Shown here piece after piece: positions 29,181-39,158 of a stretch of DNA of 64,000 nucleotides. The translations under genes were made by a program, and so were the position numbers. The first letter of the stretch is position 1, and every line of letters begins with the position of its first letter. Under the pieces are notes generated by a model that worked only from the letters and a program-made list of their open reading frames with translations, was not told the DNA's origin and searched no databases. Source of the DNA: Colwellia sp. PAMC 21821 (GTDB taxonomy: Bacteria; Pseudomonadota; Gammaproteobacteria; Enterobacterales; Alteromonadaceae); NCBI RefSeq assembly GCF_002077175.1, contig NZ_CP014943.1:992001-1056000 (forward strand), given 5' to 3'.

Positions 29181-30198
29181 AACTTGCTACTTGCTTTATA
29201 TCTTTTTGTTCAGCCTTACTTTCATATATGTTATGTAACAATTTTTTATAAATATCATTATCAATATCACCAATAATTTTCATTAATTCATCTGTTTTAT
29301 TGTTAGTGAATATATAACCATTTATACCATTGATAATTAACTCCGATGCACCACAGTGGTCTGAAACGATTACTGGCAAACCAAAATAGAGTGCCTCTTC
29401 TACAACAATTCCCCAGGTTTCGCTTATGCTTGGTAATATAAAGAAATTATTTTTTTCAAATTCAACTTTCAACTTTGAATTTTCTATTGGTTCACGAAAA
29501 AATATATTGCTATTAGCTACACTCATTAGATTCTTTTTTTCTTCCCCATCTCCAATAATAGTCAATTGGTGCATAGGCAGTTGATTAAAAACATTTATTA
29601 ATAATGCTAAGTTTTTAACCTTAGACAAACGACCCACAAACAAGAACTTTTGTTGATATTTTTTCTCTACTCTTTCAAAGTGTGGTTTGTTAATAATACC
29701 TACACCGTGGGTTACTCTAATTTCTTTTTGATAATTTAACGCCTTGAGTAAATCCACATGCAACCGACCTGAAGCAAAGACAATATTTACCATAGAGAGA
29801 AATAACTGTTTAACCCTCTTTTTTGCTCCAGAAATATTACTTTCCATGATTGTTGATTCAAGTGCCAAACAGTTCTTATTATTAGAAGATAATAAGGCTA
29901 CCATCCAGAACTCAGGTAAATCCCATCCACTTAATAATATTTTTTTATACTGCGTGTTACTTATTATTTTAAATAACTTGTATGTTGTTTTAAGCTTATT
30001 ACGATGTTGGAATGCATGATTGCTGAGCACTGAGTATTTAAATTTTGCCTCTTTTAAGGATGAGAAATCACCGGAACGCTTTTCACTTGTTTCATTCGAC
30101 ACAAAAACAACAAAAATATTCAGTTTATTTGATAATGCATTGTACAAATTAACCTTATAGAAAGCAGGTAAATGAGTAACAATAATATAATCATACAT
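29167..30198 (-). CDS. Glycosyltransferase family 4
   Basis: A 343-residue GT-B enzyme. The donor-binding half is clear: QKFLFVGRLSKVKNL near residue 186, LTIIGDGEEKK, then FILPSISETWGIVVEEAL with the E-x7-E motif and GLPVIVSDHCGASELI. The N-terminal half (YIIVTHLPAFYKVNLYNAL) is the acceptor domain. AT content is very high here. It overlaps the acyltransferase gene by 8 nt and wzy by 14 nt, so it is translated with them. Sugar specificity is unknown. Confidence 0.87.
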   Translation of the reverse strand: MYDYIIVTHLPAFYKVNLYNALSNKLNIFVVFVSNETSEKRSGDFSSLKEAKFKYSVLSNHAFQHRNKLKTTYKLFKIISNTQYKKILLSGWDLPEFWMVALLSSNNKNCLALESTIMESNISGAKKRVKQLFLSMVNIVFASGRLHVDLLKALNYQKEIRVTHGVGIINKPHFERVEKKYQQKFLFVGRLSKVKNLALLINVFNQLPMHQLTIIGDGEEKKNLMSVANSNIFFREPIENSKLKVEFEKNNFFILPSISETWGIVVEEALYFGLPVIVSDHCGASELIINGINGYIFTNNKTDELMKIIGDIDNDIYKKLLHNIYESKAEQKDIKQVASYDFS

Positions 30199-31165
30199 AT
30201 TTAAAAACGCCCTTATTACTGAAACGCTGTTTCAGCATTAAAACTAACTGAAGAAATATCAATGAAATTAATAGTTTTAATGGCCAACTTCCAAAATGTA
30301 GTTTTTCCACTAAAATATGAGAAATATTATTTGTATATGGATGTAATATAAAGAGCAACATAGTCCCTTCTCCCCATTTTTCAATAAGCCAGCCCTTTTT
30401 CTTGTTGTTAACTAGAGCTTTAAAAAAAAGAGCAAATAACAGAAACAATAAAACAGCCCATAGCACATTAACAGCCTTACTTTCATAAGTTAACAGAGAC
30501 ATATTCAGCTTAGGTATTCCCCAATAGGCATAGATAACTGTTAATAAAATAATAGGAAAAAGACAAATAACAGTAAGTGATATTTGATTAAACTCTGGAT
30601 ATGACTCTCGCTCTAGAATGTTAAATAATTGCGAACCTATGAATAGCCATAATGCACTATTCATAGCATTGCTAAGTGCAAACGGCAGTTGTAATTGAAA
30701 ACTAATCAAGAATAAAAGAACAAATAAACAGAACTGAAGCAATATGCTTGAACTACTCTTCTTAATTATATAATAGAAAATTTTAGCGAAAAATAATGCC
30801 GGCAAAAACCATAAAACAAAAGCATAAGAATTAGCCAGATGTTTATAGTCCATCCAAAAAAGAATAGCTTTGAATTCAAATAAATAATTTAAGGGTTCTC
30901 TCTGCAACCCCCACACCTTAATGCTAGTAATAATAAGCGCTAGAAAAGCAAAAATGAAATATGGGATCATCAAGCGATTGAGATCTTTAATGACCAGTGC
31001 CCTTATGCTTCCTTCTATTTTGATAAAAAAGCCAGAAATCATGAAAAACAACGGCATATGCCAAGAAAAAATTAAATCATTTAATGGGTTATTCATATGT
31101 CCCAATATAACGGCAAGGCTCCCAAATAATTTTAGCCAAGTAACCCACTCAATATTTTTATTCAT
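30191..31165 (-). CDS. Membrane acyltransferase 3 family, likely glycan O-acetyltransferase
   Basis: A 324-residue protein with about nine to ten membrane segments. The N-terminal WLKLFGSLAVILGHMNNPL carries the His of acyltransferase 3 enzymes, followed by FSWHMPLFFMISGFFIK, as in fucose 4-O-acetylase-like members. Such proteins transfer acetyl groups from cytoplasmic donors to surface sugars. It overlaps the GT2 gene by 4 nt. Because the locus makes GDP-fucose, fucose is one plausible acceptor, but that is inference. Confidence 0.83.
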   Translation of the reverse strand: MNKNIEWVTWLKLFGSLAVILGHMNNPLNDLIFSWHMPLFFMISGFFIKIEGSIRALVIKDLNRLMIPYFIFAFLALIITSIKVWGLQREPLNYLFEFKAILFWMDYKHLANSYAFVLWFLPALFFAKIFYYIIKKSSSSILLQFCLFVLLFLISFQLQLPFALSNAMNSALWLFIGSQLFNILERESYPEFNQISLTVICLFPIILLTVIYAYWGIPKLNMSLLTYESKAVNVLWAVLLFLLFALFFKALVNNKKKGWLIEKWGEGTMLLFILHPYTNNISHILVEKLHFGSWPLKLLISLIFLQLVLMLKQRFSNKGVFKYV

Positions 31166-32094
31166 TTAATCAATTTCTTTATAGTATATTTAACTAAGGT
31201 CCAAAGATTTATAGCAATTAATACAGGATAAGTTGCAACATTATTCTCCAATTTTATTTTATGATACTCTTTGAAAATTTCTAAATCTCGATTATTCCCT
31301 AAGCCATCTGCTCGCCACTTAGCGACAATAACATTTCTCATAACAACGTTTGGGAAGTTATGATATGCACGAAGTAAATGCTCATAGTCCATGCAATAAG
31401 TATTATTAACATCAAATAGTCCATATTGCTTAAAATATTTAATGCTGGTAAAAAGTCCTTGATGCGGCATAGACATTCTAAACAGTAAAGATTTCTTATC
31501 GAATTTAGACATATATGCAGAAACATATAATTCTGAGCCATCTATATCGACTCGTTGTATTCGCCCACTAATAAAGAGATCATCATCAGGATTAACTCCC
31601 TGAATCAAATTTTCTAATGAATTAATTTTACAAAAACCATCCCCATCGCCCTGAAAATTAATATAGTCGCCGCTCGCAACTTTAACTCCTTTATTGAAAG
31701 CATCACTAATTCCCGCATCAGGTTCACTCACCCAATAATCAATGGCATGCTCATATTTTTTAATTATATCAATAGAGCCATCTGTACTACCGCCATCAAT
31801 AATAATCAACTCTACATTATCGTATGTTTGATTAAGTATACTTAAGATAGTTTCTTCAAGATATTTTTCACCATTAAATACAGCCGTTATAATTGTTATA
31901 AGAGGCTGTTTTTTCGTGCTTTGTTTATAGTATCCTTTTGTACGTAATCCCCCATCACTTATTCTTTTTTTGTTTTCCTGTAAACATAAAGAAGATGCAA
32001 ACATTTCTTCTGCTTGTATATGTAATGTGTAGGGGATATCCTGAATGTTTCTTGTCGTGGAATAACGTTTATCTAAGCTAGTTTTGCTAATCAT
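31162..32094 (-). CDS. Glycosyltransferase family 2
   Basis: A 310-residue GT-A enzyme with an N-terminal extension of about 65 residues before the catalytic domain. TIITAVFNGEKYLEETI, LIIIDGGSTDGS and FQGDGDGFCK (the DxD-like site, Asp-Gly-Asp) define it; HQGLFTSIKYFKQYGLFD and CMDYEHLLRAYHNF follow. The C-terminus is hydrophobic and basic and may touch the membrane. It overlaps the upstream GT4 gene by 8 nt and the acyltransferase gene by 4 nt. Confidence 0.87.
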   Translation of the reverse strand: MISKTSLDKRYSTTRNIQDIPYTLHIQAEEMFASSLCLQENKKRISDGGLRTKGYYKQSTKKQPLITIITAVFNGEKYLEETILSILNQTYDNVELIIIDGGSTDGSIDIIKKYEHAIDYWVSEPDAGISDAFNKGVKVASGDYINFQGDGDGFCKINSLENLIQGVNPDDDLFISGRIQRVDIDGSELYVSAYMSKFDKKSLLFRMSMPHQGLFTSIKYFKQYGLFDVNNTYCMDYEHLLRAYHNFPNVVMRNVIVAKWRADGLGNNRDLEIFKEYHKIKLENNVATYPVLIAINLWTLVKYTIKKLIK

Positions 32095-33324
32095 TTAAGA
32101 TCTCTTTGTATAATTCAACATACTTTTTAGCAACAACTTTACTATCAAATTCATTGACAACTTTATTTCTAGCACTTATACAAAGTTCGTCATATTGATC
32201 ACTTTTCAGTACCCAGTCAATACCATTAGCTAAGTCTGTAGTGTTAATAGGTTGTGCTAGATACCCATTGACTTTGTGGTCTATAATATCTAACAATCCC
32301 GTGTGCCCAAAAGCTACAACAGGTGTTCCACAAGCCATTGCTTCGCTAGCAGTTTGCCCAAATGCCTCTTGTAAACTAGGGACGACCATTACATCTGCTA
32401 AGCTATATATAGTGATAAGACTGACATCATCATGTACATTACCTAAATAATGCGTTTTAACGCCAAAATCTTGAGATTTTTTTGGCTCACTACTGCCAAA
32501 TACTACAAACTCAACATCTGTACTTTTAATTTTAGCAAGGGCTTCACATAACTCTATAAAGCCTTTATTTATATCAGCTGTAGCACTGTTAGCACCAAAA
32601 AGTATTAATTTTTTATTTTTAGGCAAGCACCAAAGTTCTTTGGCTTTATCCTTATCGAAAGGTTTATATTTTCCAGTATCTAAAGGGTTTGGTAAGTTAA
32701 TTATTTTTTTATCTTTTAAAAGTGCACTCTTTTTAGCGCAATCTTTTAACCAGTGACTTACACCAACAATTATTAATTGATCTATTTTAGAAAATGCTTT
32801 TTTTTTCCGATTAAATACTTTTCGGCTTAAGTCATTTTCGTTAATGCTCCCTAGTCTAGGGCAACTTCCACAGTTATTTTGATATTTATCACAGTCCCAC
32901 TTTATATGGCACCCACCAGTAAATACCCAGTCATCATGTAACGTCCATACAATTGGTACATTAATTCTTGCTATATCCTCAACGTTAATCATTCCATGAC
33001 AAACCCAATGTAAATGGACTATATCGGGATTAATATCATTAATCATTTCGATAACACTACTAAATGGTAGAAAAGAAGGACTAAATAAAGAATCTTCCTT
33101 ATTTTTATAAAATTTAACAGGTATTGCATCTAAAGTTGGACGCAGTTTATTTAAAATTTTATCCTTAACTGAAACCTTTGTGATTACGGTACAATCATCA
33201 CTCATTTTATTTTGAACGAGCATCGTACTGTCAATATTATTTACTATTAATGCACGATGAAGCCTATACGTAGCTCTTGCCGCCCCCCTTGAATATCAAG
33301 CGTGTTGATATGTAATATCTTCAT
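32087..33324 (-). CDS. Glycosyltransferase family 4, reading frame broken at a poly-G tract
   Basis: The 3' part (32087-33223) is open and shows HLHWVCHG, TLHDDWVFTGGCH, VVPSLQEAFGQTASEAM and GYLAQP. The natural start is the ATG at 33324, five bases after the upstream stop, encoding MKILHINTLDIQGG. It then enters six Gs (C6 on the plus strand, 33283-33288) and shifts. One extra G would continue as AARATYRLHRALIVNN and give 412 residues, the same length as the corrected paralogue at 26723-27960. A cysteine group (CDKYQNNCGSCP) near residue 150 is a further feature of this subfamily. Phase switch or sequencing error. Confidence 0.8.
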
Positions 33325-33328
33325 TGGC

Positions 33329-34225
33329 TTATTTTGATTCATGATGATTCCAACTTTGAGTTACTACTGTTTCTGGAACGCCACTAAATATCTTATCAAA
33401 TATTTTCAATGCAGACTTAGGGGTGAATACTCCTGATTGTACATTAGGCCATAAGTTAACATCAGCGCGTTCAACCACCTGCCAAACTCTTATTGGTACG
33501 TTTTCATAACCCATTGCAGATATAGCCGCTGCACGATGTTGGCCACCCCACTCAACCATCCAACAAAAACTTTTGTCTTCTTTCATCAAGACTATAGCGC
33601 CGATATCTCCACCGTCTAAATTATTTCTCAGCACGCCATTTTTTTCTATTGATACCATGAGGGCATATAACCGATTAACTTCGATTTCAAGCACATTTTC
33701 TGATACTGGTCCAAAATTCCTCCATCCATGGTCTATAGCTAACTTCGCCCCATGTTCATTATTATCATAAATAGCACAGTCTTTTCTCCCATCGTATTTT
33801 TGTTGAATCGATGAATTTTCCCATGGCAATAGTGATAACCATGGTGGTTCATTATCTAAAGAAGGGACTTCCCCATGATCAAACCCTAACCAAGCAGATG
33901 CACTTTTTGGCTGTATCGCATCATAATATTTCATCAAATACGTTTTCAATGCTTTTTTATAATCATCAGATAAAAGTGCTGACTTAATAGCTACAATGAA
34001 AGGATGAGAAGAGTTATTAGCTAAAGAGAATATCTCTAAGCCCCTACCACTTTCAAAATCAACATCGATCAAAATCTGCCTGTCTGTACTTGTATAGTAG
34101 GCTAGAGCTCTAGGACTGTTTCCCTTATTCCTTAAATCTACTGGCTCCGTATGAGATTTTTTCTCTAAGTTATATCCCAATTTACCAAATAATTTAATAA
34201 CGACATTTTTAAAGTTTTTAAGCAC
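33329..34225 (-). CDS. Uncharacterised protein with a ParB/Srx-like C-terminal motif
   Basis: A 298-residue soluble protein I do not recognise as a named family. It starts with GTG overlapping the upstream stop (TAGTG), so it is coupled to the NTase-like gene. The C-terminal part holds VEWGGQHRAAAISAMGY followed by VPIRVWQVV, which resembles the GxHRxxAA...VPV signature of the ParB/sulfiredoxin fold. Some members of that fold phosphorylate small molecules using ATP. A role in modifying a sugar or alcohol for the glycan is conceivable; the sequence shows no more. Confidence 0.6.
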   Translation of the reverse strand: MLKNFKNVVIKLFGKLGYNLEKKSHTEPVDLRNKGNSPRALAYYTSTDRQILIDVDFESGRGLEIFSLANNSSHPFIVAIKSALLSDDYKKALKTYLMKYYDAIQPKSASAWLGFDHGEVPSLDNEPPWLSLLPWENSSIQQKYDGRKDCAIYDNNEHGAKLAIDHGWRNFGPVSENVLEIEVNRLYALMVSIEKNGVLRNNLDGGDIGAIVLMKEDKSFCWMVEWGGQHRAAAISAMGYENVPIRVWQVVERADVNLWPNVQSGVFTPKSALKIFDKIFSGVPETVVTQSWNHHESK

Positions 34226-35547
34226 TAGCTACTTCCATTTTTAAAGTGTTGATTATACTTTTCACGTAATGCGATCAGAATATTAAATAACATTTTATTT
34301 TTCTTTATTAGTACTTTCGTATTCATTAACATTTTTTGAGGGAAGTTTTTTATTTTGACACCGAAAACCCTTAAATATAGTTTCATGGAGTTTATTCTTT
34401 GCACTTCTGAAATAAAGTTAATGTTTATATAAACTTGTTCGTCTTTTGGTATTGATACTTGATAATTATGAGCCAACAAGTATCCTCTTAATAGTTTTAC
34501 AATCTTACTTGGGTTATTTTGACAATCATCCTTAAAATTTTTAATGCCTATTTTTTCTGCTAACCCTGTTAAGCGGCCTATATATTTATCAAAAAACAGA
34601 GGTTTGTGAATGTAAGCATGATAGAGATGTGAAAAGAAATAATCGTCCACCCGAGGTATATTAACGCCATTTTTATCTAATACGCGGTTTTTAATAATGT
34701 CCTTTTGCCATTTTTCATCAAAATAATCATCACCAACATACCGAATATCAAACAACACTTGTTTTCCAGCTATATTTACGTGAAAAAAATTCTTTGAGTT
34801 CCAAATGTTTATACCATTTGCAGCCGCAGCAAATTCTCCAATGTCAGAGCATAATATATCTACATCACCACTTAACGTACTCACAGTATCTTCTATTTTA
34901 TCAGATCCTCTTAAAACCACATATTCAGTAGTTAAATTAAGGGTTTCGAACAACTCCTTACAGCTATTCCAACCATTTGCTCCAACTAAATCATTGTTAA
35001 TAATAGATGCATTCTTGTCCCACTTCATTTTGTCAATTAGCTCAAACGTATACTCTTTACCAAAAAACAATATTGCATTGTTAAAGAATTCTTTTAAATT
35101 GTCTGTGGAATGAACCATATAACTTCCACCTACCCACTTTCTAAATAAGTGTTTTTTATCTACCACATTGGCATTAACTATTTTTAATCGTCCAGATGCA
35201 TCAGTTCTGTATTGGTATTTAGGTTTTGTGTCTTGAATCACAACAACCATAAATGCTTGATCACCGACTTCTTCCCTTTTGCCAGCTTTGCCACCTGTAG
35301 GCGCAACATCATAAATTCGATGAAAATTATTATCTATATGTTCTTGTGACCATGTTGTATCGAAACACCCTAAAATATTAAAACTTTGATCTAGTTCGGC
35401 TATAATTTCTTTTTCTTTTATTCTGGCTTTAGACCATATAACGACTAAGTGTAAATCTTTATCGTAATTAGTTTCGAAAGTGCCATTAACATCATTATAA
35501 TTATAAGCTACATTTTGATATTTAAAGTTATTCAAACTCATTTTCAT
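34225..35547 (-). CDS. Uncharacterised protein with a nucleotidyltransferase-like motif
   Basis: A 440-residue protein. The N-terminal half (LHLVVIWSKARIKEKEII, then KREEVGDQAFMVVVI) is of unknown fold. The middle carries YVVLRGSDKIED...SGDVDILCSD near residues 210-235, the hG-S...D-h-D pattern of the polymerase-beta type nucleotidyltransferase superfamily. The C-terminus is basic with a possible membrane-proximal helix. It may transfer a nucleotidyl or phospho-alcohol group in glycan decoration; that is inference. It lies 15 bp after wzx and overlaps the next gene by one base. Confidence 0.6.
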   Translation of the reverse strand: MKMSLNNFKYQNVAYNYNDVNGTFETNYDKDLHLVVIWSKARIKEKEIIAELDQSFNILGCFDTTWSQEHIDNNFHRIYDVAPTGGKAGKREEVGDQAFMVVVIQDTKPKYQYRTDASGRLKIVNANVVDKKHLFRKWVGGSYMVHSTDNLKEFFNNAILFFGKEYTFELIDKMKWDKNASIINNDLVGANGWNSCKELFETLNLTTEYVVLRGSDKIEDTVSTLSGDVDILCSDIGEFAAAANGINIWNSKNFFHVNIAGKQVLFDIRYVGDDYFDEKWQKDIIKNRVLDKNGVNIPRVDDYFFSHLYHAYIHKPLFFDKYIGRLTGLAEKIGIKNFKDDCQNNPSKIVKLLRGYLLAHNYQVSIPKDEQVYININFISEVQRINSMKLYLRVFGVKIKNFPQKMLMNTKVLIKKNKMLFNILIALREKYNQHFKNGSS

Positions 35548-35562
35548 TTTAACATATTACCT

Positions 35563-36828
35563 TTATATTTTACGTAACATAGGAACAAAACCATCTAATT
35601 TGATAAGTAGGTGTTGTCTAGTAGATGGAGTGAACATATCAATGAGTAAAGTTGTAAATATCAACGTGATTAGTGACGTATAAGCGGCAGCTTGAACACC
35701 ATAAATAGGTATGTATATATAATTCAATCCGACATTAATCACAGCACCGGCAGAGCCTCGAATAAATATAAACTTCGTTTTATTTTCAGCCAACAACCAC
35801 TTATTACTCACCATTAGAAGCCCAATAAACACACTACTCCAAATCTGTATTATTAAAATATCAGCAGCGCCTTCATAACCAGAACCATAGAGAAACTCCA
35901 TCAAATACGCCCCAATAAGAGTCACAGTTATAGACAGCGCAATAGCCATCCATATTAATATTTTATACAGGTTTCTGACTCTATTGTTATAAATATTTTC
36001 ATCAGTTTTCTTGGCATTTAAAATGGCTGGAAACAAGGATGATGTGACCAATACAGGGACAACATACCATAATTCACTAATTCGGCTTGATGCAGCGTAT
36101 AATCCGACTTCATATTCACCTAAGAATTCCTTTAGCATAATTATATCTATTTTCATGTAAACAGTTACAACTATTGAGCTGATAATCAGGGGCCAACTGT
36201 CTCTTAATAAACGACGAGCTAAAGGAAATTCAAATCTCCATGACTTAATCATTAAGTTTTCTTTTAAATAAAAATACAAAAGACCAATTGCTAGAATAAA
36301 ACTATCAAATAAAATGACATAAGCAAAAGAAATTAATGGTGCTTCATATAAGATTAATGTAACTTTAATTAAAGAAGATATAAGAAGACACAACAAATTG
36401 CTGTAAACAACAAACTTACTTAAAACTTGGCTTTGGAAATAGAAATCGATAACATTTAAACTTTGAAAAATAGTTGCAAATGCAATTATTACAATAAGCC
36501 AATTTGTTTGACTATCATTCCAATGAAATAAAATCGAAACTACAAGTAATATAATAACCAATAAAGCACCAGCTAATTTAAGTGTAAAGGCAGTCCCTAA
36601 TAAACGTTCCCTTTGATTTTCATTATGTACTAACTCGCGGATAACGATTCCATCAAGCCCAAGAGTTGCGATTACAGAAAACAGTAATACATAGCTCTGC
36701 GCATAACTAAACAACCCAAACTGTTCTGGCCCTAAATACCTAGCGACCCAAATCCCAACAAAAAGTCCGACCACCATCCTTAATATTTTCTCACCCAAAA
36801 GCCATGAAGTATTTTTTAAGTACTTCAT
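35563..36828 (-). CDS. wzx: O-antigen/polysaccharide flippase Wzx
   Basis: A polytopic protein (about 12-14 helices) of the MOP superfamily that flips lipid-linked repeat units across the inner membrane. The N-terminus NTSWLLGEKILRM...VARYLGPEQFGLFSYAQS is typical of Wzx. I place the start at 36828 (MKYLKNTSW) because homologues begin there and AAGGAG is adjacent, though its spacing is short. A start at 36876 (MGIVKRL) would also avoid overlap with fcl, and the longest frame, to 36945, overlaps fcl by 59 nt. Confidence 0.87.
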   Translation of the reverse strand: MKYLKNTSWLLGEKILRMVVGLFVGIWVARYLGPEQFGLFSYAQSYVLLFSVIATLGLDGIVIRELVHNENQRERLLGTAFTLKLAGALLVIILLVVSILFHWNDSQTNWLIVIIAFATIFQSLNVIDFYFQSQVLSKFVVYSNLLCLLISSLIKVTLILYEAPLISFAYVILFDSFILAIGLLYFYLKENLMIKSWRFEFPLARRLLRDSWPLIISSIVVTVYMKIDIIMLKEFLGEYEVGLYAASSRISELWYVVPVLVTSSLFPAILNAKKTDENIYNNRVRNLYKILIWMAIALSITVTLIGAYLMEFLYGSGYEGAADILIIQIWSSVFIGLLMVSNKWLLAENKTKFIFIRGSAGAVINVGLNYIYIPIYGVQAAAYTSLITLIFTTLLIDMFTPSTRQHLLIKLDGFVPMLRKI

Positions 36829-36886
36829 GGCTCCTTGTTTGCTTTGTAAACTGGACAGTCTTTTTACGATCCCCATTAAAATGGTA

Positions 36887-37858
36887 TTAACCTCTAAACT
36901 TATCTTGGTTATTGATAAACCATTGATAGGCCATAGAAAGTCCATCTTTAAGTGAAACAGAGTACCCCCAACCGAGTCTCTTAAGCCTATCTACATTCAT
37001 TAATTTACGTGGTGCGCCATCTGGCTTGGCTGTATCAAACTTAATTGCTCCTTTAAAACCGACCACTTCTGCGACTGTTTCTACTAATTCTTGAATTGTA
37101 CAGTCAACCCCGGTTCCTACATTTATATGACTTAACATAGGCTCTGTATTTTCGTTATACGTTGTTTTATCTAGATTCATAACATGAATTGATGCATCAG
37201 CCATATCATCTACATATAAAAACTCACGCATTGGCCTACCACTTCCCCATGCAATAACTTCATTATCTCCATTTAACTTAGCTTCATGAAAACGTCTTAA
37301 TAGAGCAGGAATAACATGGCTATTTTCAGGGTGAAAATTGTCATGTGCACCATAAAGGTTTGTAGGCATTACACTCCTATAATCCCTCCCATGCTGACGA
37401 TTGTAACTTTCACATAATTTAATTCCTGCAATTTTGGCAACAGCATACGGTTCATTGGTTTCTTCTAATGTACCGGTTAGCAGCGCCGTTTCTTTCATGG
37501 GCTGCTCCGCTAACTTAGGATATATACAAGAAGAGCCTAAAAAGAGTAATTGTTGGATGTCAGCCAAATGCGCACTGTTAATAATATTGCATTGAATCAT
37601 TAGATTTTCATATATGAAATCTGCAGGGTAAGTATTATTGGCTACTATCCCGCCCACTTTTGCGGCAGCTAAGTAAACTTGATCAATTTTTTCTGTTTGA
37701 AAGAAATCAAGTACAGCTTGTTGATTTTTTAAGTCTAGTCCTTTACGAGAGCGAGTAATTAACTCGACACCTTGAACTTTACTTAACTGACGAACGATAG
37801 CAGAGCCGACCATGCCATTATGGCCCGCAACAAAAATTCGCGATTTTATTTCATTCAT
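36887..37858 (-). CDS. fcl: GDP-L-fucose synthase Fcl
   Basis: A 323-residue SDR epimerase-reductase that turns GDP-4-keto-6-deoxy-D-mannose into GDP-L-fucose. N-terminal [17 protein letters not shown] binds [16 protein letters not shown] has the active-site Ser-Ser-Cys, YAVAKIAG the YxxxK, and [13 protein letters not shown] and [15 protein letters not shown] the sugar site. Length is normal. It follows gmd, but a hairpin sits in the 142-bp gap between them. Confidence 0.96.
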   Translation of the reverse strand: MNEIKSRIFVAGHNGMVGSAIVRQLSKVQGVELITRSRKGLDLKNQQAVLDFFQTEKIDQVYLAAAKVGGIVANNTYPADFIYENLMIQCNIINSAHLADIQQLLFLGSSCIYPKLAEQPMKETALLTGTLEETNEPYAVAKIAGIKLCESYNRQHGRDYRSVMPTNLYGAHDNFHPENSHVIPALLRRFHEAKLNGDNEVIAWGSGRPMREFLYVDDMADASIHVMNLDKTTYNENTEPMLSHINVGTGVDCTIQELVETVAEVVGFKGAIKFDTAKPDGAPRKLMNVDRLKRLGWGYSVSLKDGLSMAYQWFINNQDKFRG

Positions 37859-37942
37859 TATCTAACCTTACAAAATACTAATAACAATATTTTCACTGAG
37901 AACACAGAGTGACTTAGCGCTAAACCGAGAGGAATTAAAGTA

Positions 37943-37978
37943 AAAATAGAAAGTATCTAATTAGTAACTTTCTATTTT
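37943..37978 (-). terminator. Hairpin between gmd and fcl, possible internal terminator
   Basis: A perfect 12-bp stem (AAAATAGAAAGT / ACTTTCTATTTT) encloses a 12-base loop that itself contains the palindrome CTAATTAG. On the minus strand the stem ends in a T-run, as an intrinsic terminator would. Because fcl needs the product of Gmd, partial termination or mRNA processing is more likely than a full stop. Confidence 0.5.
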
Positions 37979-38000
37979 CACTAGGTTGTGTAATTTCTAA

Positions 38001-39128
38001 TTAACTTTCAAGTGTTACTGCAATGTTGTAACCATGCTTTTTTAAAATTGCATGTTGCTTAGCTTTATTTAAGTCGTTTTCTACCATTTCGGCACACATT
38101 TCTTCAACAGTAATCTGTGGGACCCAGCCCAATTTTTCTTTTGCTTTACTTGGGTCACCTAGTAACGTTTCAACTTCTGCAGGACGGAAGTAGCGTGGAT
38201 CAACTTTAACGATAACATCACCTACACTTAAAGCAGGGGCATTATCACCGGTAATTGCAGTTACAGTAGCTACCTCATCAAGTCCTTCACCTGTAAATTC
38301 AAGTGAAATTCCTGCTTCTTTAGCCGATAATGTAACAAATTCTCGTACAGAAATTTGCTTACCGGTTGCAATGACAAAATCATCAGCTGTTTCTTGCTGT
38401 AGCATCATCCATTGCATACGAACATAATCTTTTGCATGTCCCCAGTCACGAAGAGCGTCCATATTACCTAGGAACAAACACTTCTCGAAACCTTGTGAAA
38501 TATTAGCAATAGCACGGGTTATTTTACGAGTAACGAAGGTTTCACCACGACGAGGAGACTCGTGGTTAAATAAAATACCGTTACAGGCATACATACCGTA
38601 AGATTCCCGATAGTTAACAACTATCCAATAGGCGTACATTTTAGCAACAGCATAAGGTGAGCGAGGATGGAATGGTGTGGTTTCTTTTTGTGGAATTTCT
38701 TGTACTTCACCGTATAACTCCGACGTTGATGCCTGGTAGAACTTAGTTGTTTTTTCCAAGCCTAAAAAACGAATTGCTTCAAGAAGACGTAAGGTACCCA
38801 TAGCATCAACATCAGCTGTATATTCTGGACATTCAAATGAAACAGCAACATGAGATTGCGCGCCTAAGTTATATACTTCATCTGGTTGTACGTCTTTAAT
38901 AATACGCGTAAGGTTAGACGAATCGGTTAAATCACCATAATGAAGAAAAAACTTTTGATTTTTCTCATGATTATCTTGATAAATATGGTCTACACGCTCA
39001 GTATTTAACGACGAAGCTCTACGCTTAATACCGTGTACCTCATAACCTTTCTCTAACAATAATTCAGCAAGATATGATCCATCTTGGCCAGTTACACCGG
39101 TAATTAAAGCTACTTTATTCTTTGTCAT
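38001..39128 (-). CDS. gmd: GDP-mannose 4,6-dehydratase Gmd
   Basis: A 375-residue SDR enzyme, first committed step from GDP-mannose to GDP-L-fucose. [19 protein letters not shown] is the NADP-binding start, [16 protein letters not shown] the family hallmark, [12 protein letters not shown] and [10 protein letters not shown] the catalytic residues. Length matches Gmd. The upstream manB is 30 bp away, so both share a transcript. Confidence 0.96.
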   Translation of the reverse strand: MTKNKVALITGVTGQDGSYLAELLLEKGYEVHGIKRRASSLNTERVDHIYQDNHEKNQKFFLHYGDLTDSSNLTRIIKDVQPDEVYNLGAQSHVAVSFECPEYTADVDAMGTLRLLEAIRFLGLEKTTKFYQASTSELYGEVQEIPQKETTPFHPRSPYAVAKMYAYWIVVNYRESYGMYACNGILFNHESPRRGETFVTRKITRAIANISQGFEKCLFLGNMDALRDWGHAKDYVRMQWMMLQQETADDFVIATGKQISVREFVTLSAKEAGISLEFTGEGLDEVATVTAITGDNAPALSVGDVIVKVDPRYFRPAEVETLLGDPSKAKEKLGWVPQITVEEMCAEMVENDLNKAKQHAILKKHGYNIAVTLES

Positions 39129-39158
39129 TTTTATTTCCTAAATTTAATTTAAAAGATG

